This document shows, one piece after another, positions 18,352-27,153 of a stretch of 64,000 nt of DNA. Under the pieces are notes generated by a model. The model had not been told where the DNA came from and did not search any database. It saw only the letters and a program-made list of their open reading frames with translations. This DNA comes from UBA961 sp049317525. Lineage in GTDB: Bacteria; Bacteroidota; Ignavibacteria; Kapaibacteriales; UBA961. A program made the translations under genes and the position numbers. Numbering within the stretch: the first letter of the stretch is position 1; every line of letters begins with the position of its first letter. The stretch is from contig JBMOIC010000012.1 of NCBI GenBank assembly GCA_049317525.1, positions 1 through 64,000 on the forward strand. Reading direction: 5' to 3'.

Positions 18352-19749
18352 ATGCACAAGTATCATATTTCTTATTTAATTATCATTATGACTATTGCAA
18401 TGATTTCACTCATTGCAGTTCAAATGTATTGGATCAACTCTGCTTTAAGCATAAAAAATGATGAATTAATAAGAACTGCATCTATAGCTTTACAATCTTT
18501 TGCATTAAAACTAGAAAAGCTAGAAGCATTACAAGCAATTAAAAGCTCAAAAGAATCACAAATAAATAATACAGATTCTGTGTTTCAGAGTTCAACAAGC
18601 AATCCGAGATATACCACCAATAATCAGAAAATCAATAAAGAATCTAAAATTTTAGCCTCTAATGATATTGCAGAATCATATCTGATTGCTTTAAAATCCG
18701 AAGGAATAAAACAAAGAATATCTTACTATAATATTCATGAAATTATACAATTAGAGTTCTCCAAATTAGGAATATTAACTCCATTTTATGTGGGTATCAT
18801 TGACACGAAGAACAGTAATCTTGTATATGTAGAGCACAGTATATATAGTGATAGATTGATACAAAGTATGCTATATGTTCAATTATTTCCTCATGATATA
18901 TTAGCATCTAATTATAGATTGTCAGTTATATTCCCTGAGATACAAGCATATATACTAGATTCTCTAAGTATTTTTTTACTGGGATCGGCTTCATGTATTT
19001 TGTTAATTATGGGTATCTTCTCAATAAGTATCTCTTCATTATTGAAACAAAAAAAGCTTTCAAAAATGAAAACAGATTTTATTGATAATATGACACATGA
19101 ATTTCAAACTCCCTTAGCAACTATATCTTTAGCTAGTGAAGCTCTTAGAGATCAAGAGATTTTAGAATCGGAGTTAACCAGGAATAGATTTCTAGATGCT
19201 ATACATAAAGAAAACAGCAGGTTAAGTAAGCATGTGGACCTTATTTTACAGATAGCCACACTTGAAGACAAGTCAATTCCATTAATATTAGAATCAGTTA
19301 ATATTCATGAAATACTTGAACTAGCTATCGACAAACAATTGATCAATATCCGAAATAAAGGTGGCAAGATCAATGCTATTTTTTTAGCTAATCATCCAAC
19401 TATTCAAGGCGATTCACATCATTTATTTAATGTATTTACAAATTTACTTGATAATGCCTGTAAATTCTCAAAGGATTTTCCAGATATAACTATCAAAACA
19501 GAGAATACAAAACTTGACATATTGATTCAAATTATCGATAAGGGCATTGGGATTAAAAAAGAAGATCATAAAAAAATATTTGACAGGTTCTACAGGATAA
19601 ATACCAGCAATCGACATGATGTAAAAGGATTTGGATTAGGGCTTAGTTATGTACATTCGATAGTTATCATGCATAAGGGCTCGGTTTCTATTCAAAGCCA
19701 TGCAAAAAACGGAAGTACATTTAGTGTGAAATTACCATTAGAACAATAA
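18352..19749 (+). CDS. Sensor histidine kinase
   Basis: A 465-residue membrane sensor. Two hydrophobic segments (about 6-26 and 203-228) bracket an external domain of about 175 residues with no recognised fold. The HisKA motif DFIDNMTHEFQTPLATI carries the phospho-accepting His249. The ATPase part shows NVFTNLLDNACKFS (N box), DKGIGIKKEDHKKIFDRFYR (G1 and F boxes) and GFGLGLSYV (G2). It resembles the RprX-type kinases of Bacteroidota. The cognate response regulator follows after 29 nt. The signal sensed is unknown; adjacency to pckA raises, but does not prove, a link to carbon metabolism. Confidence 0.93.
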   Translation: MHKYHISYLIIIMTIAMISLIAVQMYWINSALSIKNDELIRTASIALQSFALKLEKLEALQAIKSSKESQINNTDSVFQSSTSNPRYTTNNQKINKESKILASNDIAESYLIALKSEGIKQRISYYNIHEIIQLEFSKLGILTPFYVGIIDTKNSNLVYVEHSIYSDRLIQSMLYVQLFPHDILASNYRLSVIFPEIQAYILDSLSIFLLGSASCILLIMGIFSISISSLLKQKKLSKMKTDFIDNMTHEFQTPLATISLASEALRDQEILESELTRNRFLDAIHKENSRLSKHVDLILQIATLEDKSIPLILESVNIHEILELAIDKQLINIRNKGGKINAIFLANHPTIQGDSHHLFNVFTNLLDNACKFSKDFPDITIKTENTKLDILIQIIDKGIGIKKEDHKKIFDRFYRINTSNRHDVKGFGLGLSYVHSIVIMHKGSVSIQSHAKNGSTFSVKLPLEQ

Positions 19750-19778
19750 AAAGTTTTTACTATAATTAATTTTAATAT

Positions 19779-20510
19779 ATGGACAGATCTATACTGTTGG
19801 TAGAGGATGATCCAAGCTTGGGTATGATTCTTAAAGAGTATCTTACAATCAAAGGATATAATGTAGAATTAGCAATAGATGGAGAAAGTGGTTTAAATGC
19901 ATTTCTAAAAAGCAGACCTCACCTTTGCATCATAGATATAATGATGCCTAAAAAAGATGGTTTTGAACTTGCTAAAGAAATAAAAATAGTAGATAATATT
20001 GTCCCAATTATATTTTTATCCGCTAAATCAGGAATTCATGATAAAATTAAGGGTCTTTCTATTGGTGCGGATGACTATGTTATAAAGCCATTTATTGCCG
20101 AAGAACTACTATTAAGAATAGAAGCAATATTAAGAAGAACTGGAATAACAGATGCTACATTTAATGAATCATCTACATTAAACTCAAACAAGGATATAAA
20201 TAAAAATAAGTTTTTAATAGGCGAGTATATCTTTGATTATAATTTACGCATACTTCAGTTTAACACTTCATTACAAGCACTTACAAGCAAAGAATGTGAG
20301 TTATTACGACTATTATGTATGAATCAGAATATCTTAGTGACCAGAGAAAAAGCCTTATTGATGATATGGGGTGATAATAATTATTTCAATGGAAGAAGTA
20401 TGGACGTATTTATAACAAAACTGCGTAAACATCTAAAATCAGATCCTTCCTTAGAAATAGTTAATGTTCATGGTTCGGGATATAAATTAATGATACATCG
20501 ATATGAATAA
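19779..20510 (+). CDS. OmpR/RprY-type response regulator
   Basis: A 243-residue two-domain transcription factor. The receiver domain (1-120) has the acidic pocket VEDD, phospho-acceptor Asp53 in CIIDIMMPKKDG, the switch serine in IIFLSAKSG and the conserved lysine in DDYVIKPF. A linker of about 30 residues leads to a winged-helix DNA-binding domain with LTSKECELLRLLCMNQN and VFITKLRKHL, ending in VHGSGYKL. It is phosphorylated presumably by the kinase just upstream, with which it forms an operon. Confidence 0.94.
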   Translation: MDRSILLVEDDPSLGMILKEYLTIKGYNVELAIDGESGLNAFLKSRPHLCIIDIMMPKKDGFELAKEIKIVDNIVPIIFLSAKSGIHDKIKGLSIGADDYVIKPFIAEELLLRIEAILRRTGITDATFNESSTLNSNKDINKNKFLIGEYIFDYNLRILQFNTSLQALTSKECELLRLLCMNQNILVTREKALLMIWGDNNYFNGRSMDVFITKLRKHLKSDPSLEIVNVHGSGYKLMIHRYE

Positions 20511-20627
20511 ATTAATTCATGATTTTAACTCTATATAGCTCCATATTTGACATTTTACCGTAATTTTGCATTATTAATCTATCATCACAACAAATGATAC
20601 ATTTATAATGAAACCAAATCTTTATTC

Positions 20628-22199
20628 ATGTCAAAAAGTGTAGTTATGAAGTCATCTGAAGATATCCTGCTATCCCTTCACAATCAGGGCATTCCGCATT
20701 TAAATGAGGTTTTTTATAATCTTTCAACAGCAGAACTTTATGAGCACGCCATATCAAATGGCGAAGCAGAACTAAGTGAACATGGATCGCTGATTGCAAT
20801 TACAGCTCCACATACAGGCAGAAGCGCTAATGATAAATTTATCGTAGACGAGCCTTCAAGTTCTGGAAATGTTTGGTGGGGCAAAGTAAACAAACCATTT
20901 CCACAAGATAAATTTAATAGTCTTAAAGCAAGGATATCAGCCTATTTACAAGGTTCTGATGTATATGTATTAGATTGTATTGCAGGTGCAGATGAGCAAT
21001 TCAGTTTGCCTGTTAGAGTCATTAATCAACAAGCTTGGCATAATCTATTTGCCAAGAATATGTTTATAGATGCTACCGAACAACAACTTGAAAATTTCCA
21101 TCCTGAATTTACAATTATTCATGCCCCAGATTTCAAAGCTAGCCCAGAATTAGATGGTACTCGTTCAGAAACATTCATTCTAATGGATTTTTCTCAAAAG
21201 TTAGTGCTTATAGGTGGTACTCATTATGCAGGTGAGATTAAAAAATCGATCTTTACTGCCCTAAATTATTTGATGCCACTTCAGGGCATTATGAGTATGC
21301 ATTGCTCTGCTAATATTGGTTTAGAAGGCGACACCTCATTATTTTTTGGTTTATCTGGAACAGGAAAAACCACATTATCTACAGATCCCGAAAGAGCGCT
21401 TATTGGTGATGATGAACACGGTTGGTCAGAAGCAGGGACCTTTAATTATGAAGGTGGCTGTTATGCCAAAGTGATCAATTTATCTGCAGAAGCAGAACCC
21501 ATCATTTATGATATGACACGTAGATTTGGAACTATTTTAGAAAATGTTCCAGTAGATCCAATTTCTAGAGCTATCGATTTATTCGACGATTCAATTACAG
21601 AAAACACACGTGCTTCCTATCCACGTAAGTTTATCAGTAATATAGTTGCAGATAATCGTGGTGGACATCCTAAAAATATTTTCTTCTTAACATGCGATGC
21701 TTTTGGCGTGATGCCTCCAATTTCTAAGTTAACGCCAGAACAAACTATTTATCATTTCTTATCCGGATACACAGCTAAAGTAGCAGGAACTGAAAGAGGT
21801 GTAAAAGAACCTTCTGCAACATTTAGTACTTGTTTTGGTGCTCCTTTTATGGTTCATCATCCAAAAGTATATGCCAATTTATTAAAAGATAAAATCAATG
21901 AGAATGGCACACAAGTATGGTTAGTTAATACAGGTTGGAGTGGTGGCGAATATGGTGTAGGTAAAAGAATGAAAATATCGTATACCAGAGCATTATTACG
22001 TGCTGCATTAAACGGTTCGCTAAATGATGTTGAATTCATTACAGAAGAATTCTTCGGATTACATATTCCTACTCAATGCCCAGATGTACCATCAGAAATT
22101 TTAAATCCAAGAAATACTTGGTCTGACGCATCAGCTTATGATACAAAAGCTACACATTTAGTAGAATTATTTGCAAATAATTACAAACAGTTTGAATAG
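20628..22199 (+). CDS. pckA: Phosphoenolpyruvate carboxykinase (ATP)
   Basis: A 523-residue enzyme converting oxaloacetate and ATP to phosphoenolpyruvate, CO2 and ADP, the entry step of gluconeogenesis. RSANDKFIV and HYAGEIKKSIFTALNYLMP are conserved substrate and metal regions. The P-loop FFGLSGTGKTTLS near residue 245 and the kinase-2 IGDDEHGW identify the ATP-dependent type rather than the GTP type. ENTRASYPRKFI and WLVNTGWSGGEYGVGKRM follow. Length is normal. It is monocistronic, ending at its own terminator. The start chosen is followed by a second ATG six codons later. Confidence 0.97.
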   Translation: MSKSVVMKSSEDILLSLHNQGIPHLNEVFYNLSTAELYEHAISNGEAELSEHGSLIAITAPHTGRSANDKFIVDEPSSSGNVWWGKVNKPFPQDKFNSLKARISAYLQGSDVYVLDCIAGADEQFSLPVRVINQQAWHNLFAKNMFIDATEQQLENFHPEFTIIHAPDFKASPELDGTRSETFILMDFSQKLVLIGGTHYAGEIKKSIFTALNYLMPLQGIMSMHCSANIGLEGDTSLFFGLSGTGKTTLSTDPERALIGDDEHGWSEAGTFNYEGGCYAKVINLSAEAEPIIYDMTRRFGTILENVPVDPISRAIDLFDDSITENTRASYPRKFISNIVADNRGGHPKNIFFLTCDAFGVMPPISKLTPEQTIYHFLSGYTAKVAGTERGVKEPSATFSTCFGAPFMVHHPKVYANLLKDKINENGTQVWLVNTGWSGGEYGVGKRMKISYTRALLRAALNGSLNDVEFITEEFFGLHIPTQCPDVPSEILNPRNTWSDASAYDTKATHLVELFANNYKQFE

Positions 22200-22215
22200 T
22201 AAAATACTATATACT

Positions 22216-22252
22216 AAAACCTCTGTAGAGTAATCAACAGAGGTTTTTTTTT
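22216..22252 (+). terminator. Rho-independent terminator after pckA
   Basis: AACCTCTGT and ACAGAGGTT arms (22218-22226 and 22237-22245) around a 10-base loop, followed by seven or more T. Confidence 0.9.
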
Positions 22253-22315
22253 GCATACACTTCAAAAAGCCATTTTTAAAAACAGTATTTTGCATAATAC
22301 ACATAATAGATACTC

Positions 22316-23242
22316 ATGCACATACATTCGAACCATACTCATCATTCGCATACAGCAAAAGATAGCCGTGCCTTATTGATTGCATTATCTATGACATTTG
22401 GGATATTTTTGACCCAAATTATCGGTAGTTATCTATCTCATAGCCTTGCATTGCTTTCTGATGCAGGGCATATGTTTACAGATATTGGTGCATTAATAAT
22501 TGCCTATGCAGCTCTTAAATTTTTTAATGCTGGTAAAAAGGGAAAAAACCTTTTAAATACCTTTACTTTTGGATTTAAAAGAATCGAAGTTGTTGCAGCA
22601 TTAATAAATGGGGTAATTCTTTTTGCGATGTGTGGTTTTTTGGTATACGAATCAATTCTTAGATTATTCGAAACTCATGATGTTCATACTCAACCTATGC
22701 TTATAACATCTGTAATCGGATTAATTGCAAATATGATAAGTGCATATATGCTCCATGATTCTCATCATTTAAGCACTAAAAGCGCATATTTACATGTAAT
22801 TACAGACTTATTATCTTCTGTTGCTGTAATTATTGGAGGTATTTTGATGTATTATACCGGATTTTTATGGATAGATACTATTTTGTCAGCAGGAATCTCC
22901 GTTTTTATTATTCGAAGTGCTATACGCTTAATGAAAAATGCTGGAATTGTGTTAATGGATACAGCCCCAGAAGGTATAAGTGTGATTGATATTGAGCAAA
23001 CACTTAAGAGTATATTAGGGATTGAAGGAGTGCACGATATTCATATTTGGGAAATTAGCCCTGGGAATATTTCAGTAAGCGCACATATTACAACAAGTTT
23101 GTCAGAAACAAAACCTTTACTCGAATCAGCACAATCAATATTAAAAAATAAATTCAATTGCGAACATATTACACTTCAAATTGAAGACAGATCATTTTCA
23201 GAGCATAATGGTTGCGATCATTGCTCGATGCATCAAGACTAA
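22316..23242 (+). CDS. Cation diffusion facilitator (CzcD/ZitB-like zinc exporter)
   Basis: A 308-residue CDF transporter with six predicted membrane helices, exchanging divalent metal (probably zinc) for protons. The His-rich leader HIHSNHTHHSHT and a C-terminal HNGCDHCSMH are likely metal-binding tails. The transport site is visible in SLALLSDAGHMFTDIGAL (HxxxD in helix 2) and YLHVITDLLSSV (HxxxD in helix 5). The cytoplasmic C-terminal ferredoxin-like domain begins near residue 210 (GIEGVHDIHIWEISPG). It ends 10 nt before ccmB, so the two may share a transcript. Confidence 0.94.
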   Translation: MHIHSNHTHHSHTAKDSRALLIALSMTFGIFLTQIIGSYLSHSLALLSDAGHMFTDIGALIIAYAALKFFNAGKKGKNLLNTFTFGFKRIEVVAALINGVILFAMCGFLVYESILRLFETHDVHTQPMLITSVIGLIANMISAYMLHDSHHLSTKSAYLHVITDLLSSVAVIIGGILMYYTGFLWIDTILSAGISVFIIRSAIRLMKNAGIVLMDTAPEGISVIDIEQTLKSILGIEGVHDIHIWEISPGNISVSAHITTSLSETKPLLESAQSILKNKFNCEHITLQIEDRSFSEHNGCDHCSMHQD

Positions 23243-23252
23243 ATAGATAATA

Positions 23253-23927
23253 ATGAGATATTTTCTTTCTAAAATATATGCAGTATTATATAAAGAAATA
23301 TATAGCGAGCTTAGATCCCGCTATGCATTTTCGTCTATGATATTATTTATTGTTATTACGATTTCTACTATTTCTTTTACAATGGCTGGAGATACAATTT
23401 CTAATGAATTAGCTTCTGCATTATTATGGATAGTTATTTTCTTTGGCGCTATGACTGGATTATCAAGAACTTTTGTAGCCGAAGAAGAGCGCGGAACATC
23501 ACTTCTCCTCAAATTATCATCTAAACCAATACATGTATATATAGGGAAATTACTTTATACTTTCATTTTTGGCTTATTACTTAATAGTTTGGCCGTAATA
23601 CTATTCCAAATATTTCTTAGTGGCATAATTGTAAAAAACCAGTTATTGTTTTGGACAATGATTTTGATTTCCAGTTTAGGAATTTCTGCATGCATAACAG
23701 CAATTGCAGCTATCATTTCAAAAGCACATTCAAAAGGGTCCTTATTTCCAGTATTATCATTTCCATTATTGCTCCCTTTAACACTTTTGGGATGCGAAAC
23801 AATTAGCATGGCATTATATGGAGCCAGATTCGAAGATGCATTTTCAAATATTATTGTATTAATTTCTTATAGCATAGTAATGATAACTGTATCTATTATG
23901 GTTTTTGAATTTATTTGGAATGACTAA
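23253..23927 (+). CDS. ccmB: Heme exporter protein CcmB-like
   Basis: A 224-residue protein with six hydrophobic segments matching CcmB, the membrane component of the CcmAB ABC complex needed for cytochrome c maturation. The conserved EERGTSLLLKLSSKP stretch after the second helix and PLLLPLTLLGCE near residue 175 are typical. The ATPase ccmA and the partners ccmC, ccmE and ccmF are absent from the window, so this copy is isolated. The neighbour upstream is a CDF exporter, 10 nt away. Codon use looks ordinary. Confidence 0.88.
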   Translation: MRYFLSKIYAVLYKEIYSELRSRYAFSSMILFIVITISTISFTMAGDTISNELASALLWIVIFFGAMTGLSRTFVAEEERGTSLLLKLSSKPIHVYIGKLLYTFIFGLLLNSLAVILFQIFLSGIIVKNQLLFWTMILISSLGISACITAIAAIISKAHSKGSLFPVLSFPLLLPLTLLGCETISMALYGARFEDAFSNIIVLISYSIVMITVSIMVFEFIWND

Positions 23928-23950
23928 TCAATATAATATTCTTTATATCA

Positions 23951-25279
23951 TTAAGCTTTAGTAAAAGTCATATTTCCTAAGTCATTTGCATCTAATATAA
24001 TAGAATCTCCTATAGAAAAATCACCAGCCAGCACGTGTATAGACAAAGGATTTGTTATATACTTTTGAAGTGCTCTTTTTAATGGTCTTGCGCCAAATTG
24101 AACATCATATCCCACTCTTACCAAGGCATCTATAGCAGCATCTGTTATAGTAAGAGTAATATCTTTTTGTTTAAGCTGATCTTGAAGCTTATTGGTTTGC
24201 AGCACAGCAATTTCCTTAACTTCATTTCTGGTTAAAGGCTTAAACAGAATAATCTCATCAATTCTATTTAAAAATTCTGGACGCATTGTCTTTTTAAGGA
24301 GTTCAATGATACCAACTCTTGCATTCATCAACATTTCATCTCGATTATCCTCATTTATATCTATTAACTGCTTTTGAAGAATATCAGAGCCAAGATTAGA
24401 AGTCATAATGATAATTGTGTTTTTGAAATTTACTAATCTTCCTTTACTGTCAGTTAAATGTCCATCGTCTAAAACTTGTAGTAATATATTAAAAACATCG
24501 GGATGAGCTTTTTCTATTTCATCAAGCAAGATAACTGAATATGGTTTTTGTCTAACAGCCTCTGTTAGCTGTCCACCTTCATCATAACCAACATAGCCTG
24601 GAGGAGCTCCAATTAATCTAGAGACAGCAAATTTCTCCATATATTCACTCATGTCTATTCTTATCAAAGAATTATCATCATCAAATAAAAATTCGGCTAA
24701 AGCTCTGGCCATTTCTGTTTTACCAATACCGGTAGTTCCCAAAAAAATAAAAGATCCAATTGGTCGATTTTGATCTTGCAAGCCGGCTCTTGATCTTCTA
24801 ATCGCATTACTTATTGCATGAATTGCTTCATGTTGACTTATCACTCTTTTATGAAGCCTATCTTCCATTGTTAAAAGCTTGGTTCTTTCAGTTTCCAACA
24901 TTCTTTGCACTGGAATACCTGTCCACTTACCTACTATTTCTGCAATGTCAACAGCATCTACCTCTTCTTTCAACATTTTACCATGTTCTTGCAAGGCTTT
25001 TAGATGATTATTTTCATCTTCAAGTTGTTTTTCTAACTGAAGAATTGTACCATAACGTAATTCTGCAACTTTTGCTAAATCACCTTTTCTTTCTAATTCA
25101 CTTGCATTATTTCTCGATTTTTCAATATCAGCTTTTAAAGATCTGATACGAGATATACTTTCTTTTTCGCCTTTCCATCTTTGTTGTAATGTAGATTTTT
25201 TTTCTTTTAAATCGGCTAATTCTTTTTCAATTTCACTTAACCTTTTCTTTGTTGGATTACTATACATGTCTGTACTCAT
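23951..25279 (-). CDS. Stand-alone C-terminal half of ClpB disaggregase (M domain plus AAA2)
   Basis: A 442-residue protein matching only the second half of ClpB (normally about 860 residues). Residues 10-105 are the coiled-coil middle domain, starting almost exactly at its first helix (KKRLSEIEKELADLKEK). The complete AAA2 module follows: Walker A GTTGIGKT 181-188, pore loop GYVGYDEGG 228-236, Walker B ILLDE 250-254, sensor 1 TSN 293-295, an arginine-finger stretch MRPEFLNRIDE, and sensor 2 GARPLKR. The N domain and AAA1 are missing. A GGAG element 7 nt before the ATG shows it is a genuine start, and only 143 nt separate it from divergent plsY, with no remnant of AAA1. Either gene fission or a paralogue to a full clpB elsewhere is possible. 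Confidence 0.92.
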   Translation of the reverse strand: MSTDMYSNPTKKRLSEIEKELADLKEKKSTLQQRWKGEKESISRIRSLKADIEKSRNNASELERKGDLAKVAELRYGTILQLEKQLEDENNHLKALQEHGKMLKEEVDAVDIAEIVGKWTGIPVQRMLETERTKLLTMEDRLHKRVISQHEAIHAISNAIRRSRAGLQDQNRPIGSFIFLGTTGIGKTEMARALAEFLFDDDNSLIRIDMSEYMEKFAVSRLIGAPPGYVGYDEGGQLTEAVRQKPYSVILLDEIEKAHPDVFNILLQVLDDGHLTDSKGRLVNFKNTIIIMTSNLGSDILQKQLIDINEDNRDEMLMNARVGIIELLKKTMRPEFLNRIDEIILFKPLTRNEVKEIAVLQTNKLQDQLKQKDITLTITDAAIDALVRVGYDVQFGARPLKRALQKYITNPLSIHVLAGDFSIGDSIILDANDLGNMTFTKA

Positions 25280-25422
25280 TGTTCAACTCCATAAGCCTTA
25301 TATATCAATTATTATATTCATATTGTTTCGATACCTGAATCGCATTCTTAAGACGTTTATCCTACCTTTTTTGTCTATATTTGCACTTTAATTATATATA
25401 AACATATTACGATTTAATATTT

Positions 25423-26112
25423 ATGGACCCCATAATTCGTCTTATCATCATCATCATAGCAAGCTATCTAATTGGATCATTTCCATCTGCTATTATTATT
25501 AGCAAACGTTTTTTTGGCTTTGATATAAGAGATAAAGGTAGTGGAAACATGGGTAGCACTAATGCAATGCGCGTTCTTGGCTGGAAATGGGGATTATTAA
25601 CACAAGTTTTAGATATTTTAAAAGGAATTGTTGCTGTTGTAATTGCAACTCAATTATTTAATGGTACTTTACCAATATCTAATTCTACGCCATTTGAAGA
25701 TATAACTGTTATAAAAATGATTGCTGGCTTAAGTGCAGTTTTAGGACATATATTCTCTGTATTTGTAAACTTTAAAGGTGGAAAAGGAATTAATACCGGA
25801 GCTGGTTTCTTACTTGCAATAGCACCAAGCGAAGTAGGTATTGCTGCAATATTATTTATACTAGCAGTAATGCTTTCGGGTTATATATCTTTAGGATCGA
25901 TCATTGCAGCAATTGCAATACCATTAACTTTGTTTATACGATACAATGTTTTCAATGTTGATATTCCTGGATATCACACAATTGTATATTTTATGATAGC
26001 TGTTAGTATCATTGTATTATTAGCACATAAAACTAATATTTATCGCATTCTTCATGGTACTGAAAACAAGTTTACTAAATTTCAGATCTTGAAATTTGGT
26101 AATAAAAAATAA
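25423..26112 (+). CDS. plsY: Glycerol-3-phosphate acyltransferase PlsY
   Basis: A 229-residue membrane acyltransferase that moves an acyl group from acyl-phosphate to glycerol 3-phosphate, the first step of phospholipid synthesis. GSFPSAIIISKRFFGFDIRDKGSGNMGSTNAMRVLG covers the conserved loop 1 (SGNxGxTN), and HIFSVFVNFKGGKGINTGAG near residue 110 is loop 2. Five or so membrane helices are predicted. It lies 33 nt before gpsA, whose product makes its substrate, a common and functionally coherent pairing. Confidence 0.96.
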   Translation: MDPIIRLIIIIIASYLIGSFPSAIIISKRFFGFDIRDKGSGNMGSTNAMRVLGWKWGLLTQVLDILKGIVAVVIATQLFNGTLPISNSTPFEDITVIKMIAGLSAVLGHIFSVFVNFKGGKGINTGAGFLLAIAPSEVGIAAILFILAVMLSGYISLGSIIAAIAIPLTLFIRYNVFNVDIPGYHTIVYFMIAVSIIVLLAHKTNIYRILHGTENKFTKFQILKFGNKK

Positions 26113-26145
26113 ACAAACACCTCTAATCATTCTGCTTTAACTTGT

Positions 26146-27153
26146 ATGAATATTTCTCCATCAATTGGCATTATTGGAGCTGGCAGCTGGGGCACAGCTT
26201 TGGCTGAAGTATTAGCAGAAAATGGATATTATCCATTATTTTGGACAAGATCAAATGAGATTTCGCAAGAGATTAATTCCAATCATACAAATTCTCTGTT
26301 TCTACCAGGAACAATTCTTCATAAAAACATCACAGCTACATCTAATATTGATACCTTACAATCATTAGATACAATCATTATTACTGTTCCAACTCAGTTT
26401 ATCAGAGAAGTGCTTACAGAGCATAACACTGTATTAAAAGATAAAATTATTATATCGGGATCTAAGGGTATTGAAGTACATACATTGTTAACTGTTTCTG
26501 GTATTTTAAAAGATATTGGCCAAACTGACGATGATCATTATGTTGTTTTAAGCGGTCCTAGTCATGCTGAAGAAGTAGTAAAACATGTTCCAACAACTGT
26601 TATGGCTGCTTCTTCTAATCAGATACAAGCAGAATATGTACAGAATTTATTTAATAATTCTTATTTCAGGGTGTATACATCTTCTGATACAATCGGAGCT
26701 GAATTAGGTGGTGCATTAAAAAATGTCATTGCCATTGCTGCAGGAATTATAGATGGTTTAAAAATGGGAGATAATACCAAGGCAGCTTTAATTACTAGGG
26801 GCCTTGCGGAAATGTCTAGATTAGGAACAATTCTAGGCGCAGACCCCCGAACTTTTGCAGGATTATCAGGATTAGGAGACTTATTTGTTACTTGTTCAAG
26901 CAAACATAGTCGCAATAGATATGTTGGAGAAGAAATTGGGAAAGGAAGAAATATTAAAGAGATTATATCAGAAATGAATATGGTTGCCGAAGGAGTAGCT
27001 ACCACAGAATCTGCTTGGCAATTAAGCATCACACACAAAGTTGATATGCCCATCATTGAACAAACGTATCAGATTCTTTTTAATGATAAAAATCCAATGC
27101 AAGCAATTTATGATTTAATGATTCGTGAAAAAAAATCAGAGCATATGCAATAA
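26146..27153 (+). CDS. gpsA: Glycerol-3-phosphate dehydrogenase [NAD(P)+]
   Basis: A 335-residue enzyme reducing dihydroxyacetone phosphate to sn-glycerol 3-phosphate for phospholipid synthesis. The Rossmann motif IGIIGAGSWGTALAEVLA starts at residue 8. SGPSHAEEVV, ELGGALKNVIAIAAGIIDGL with the catalytic lysine, and FAGLSGLGDLFVTCSSKHSRNRYVGEEIGKG are all present. It follows plsY and is immediately followed by a site-2 protease gene whose TTG start abuts its stop codon. Confidence 0.97.
   Translation: MNISPSIGIIGAGSWGTALAEVLAENGYYPLFWTRSNEISQEINSNHTNSLFLPGTILHKNITATSNIDTLQSLDTIIITVPTQFIREVLTEHNTVLKDKIIISGSKGIEVHTLLTVSGILKDIGQTDDDHYVVLSGPSHAEEVVKHVPTTVMAASSNQIQAEYVQNLFNNSYFRVYTSSDTIGAELGGALKNVIAIAAGIIDGLKMGDNTKAALITRGLAEMSRLGTILGADPRTFAGLSGLGDLFVTCSSKHSRNRYVGEEIGKGRNIKEIISEMNMVAEGVATTESAWQLSITHKVDMPIIEQTYQILFNDKNPMQAIYDLMIREKKSEHMQ

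Noticed and set aside
24814..25146. Plus-strand open frame opposite the ClpB-half gene
   Set aside because: It is a low-complexity Leu/His/Phe-rich shadow of the coiled coil on the minus strand, with no homology signal.
23951..25279. Frameshifted or pseudogenised full-length clpB
   Set aside because: No AAA1 or N-domain sequence is readable in any frame of the 143 bases upstream, and plsY starts there on the other strand. The start has its own good ribosome binding site.
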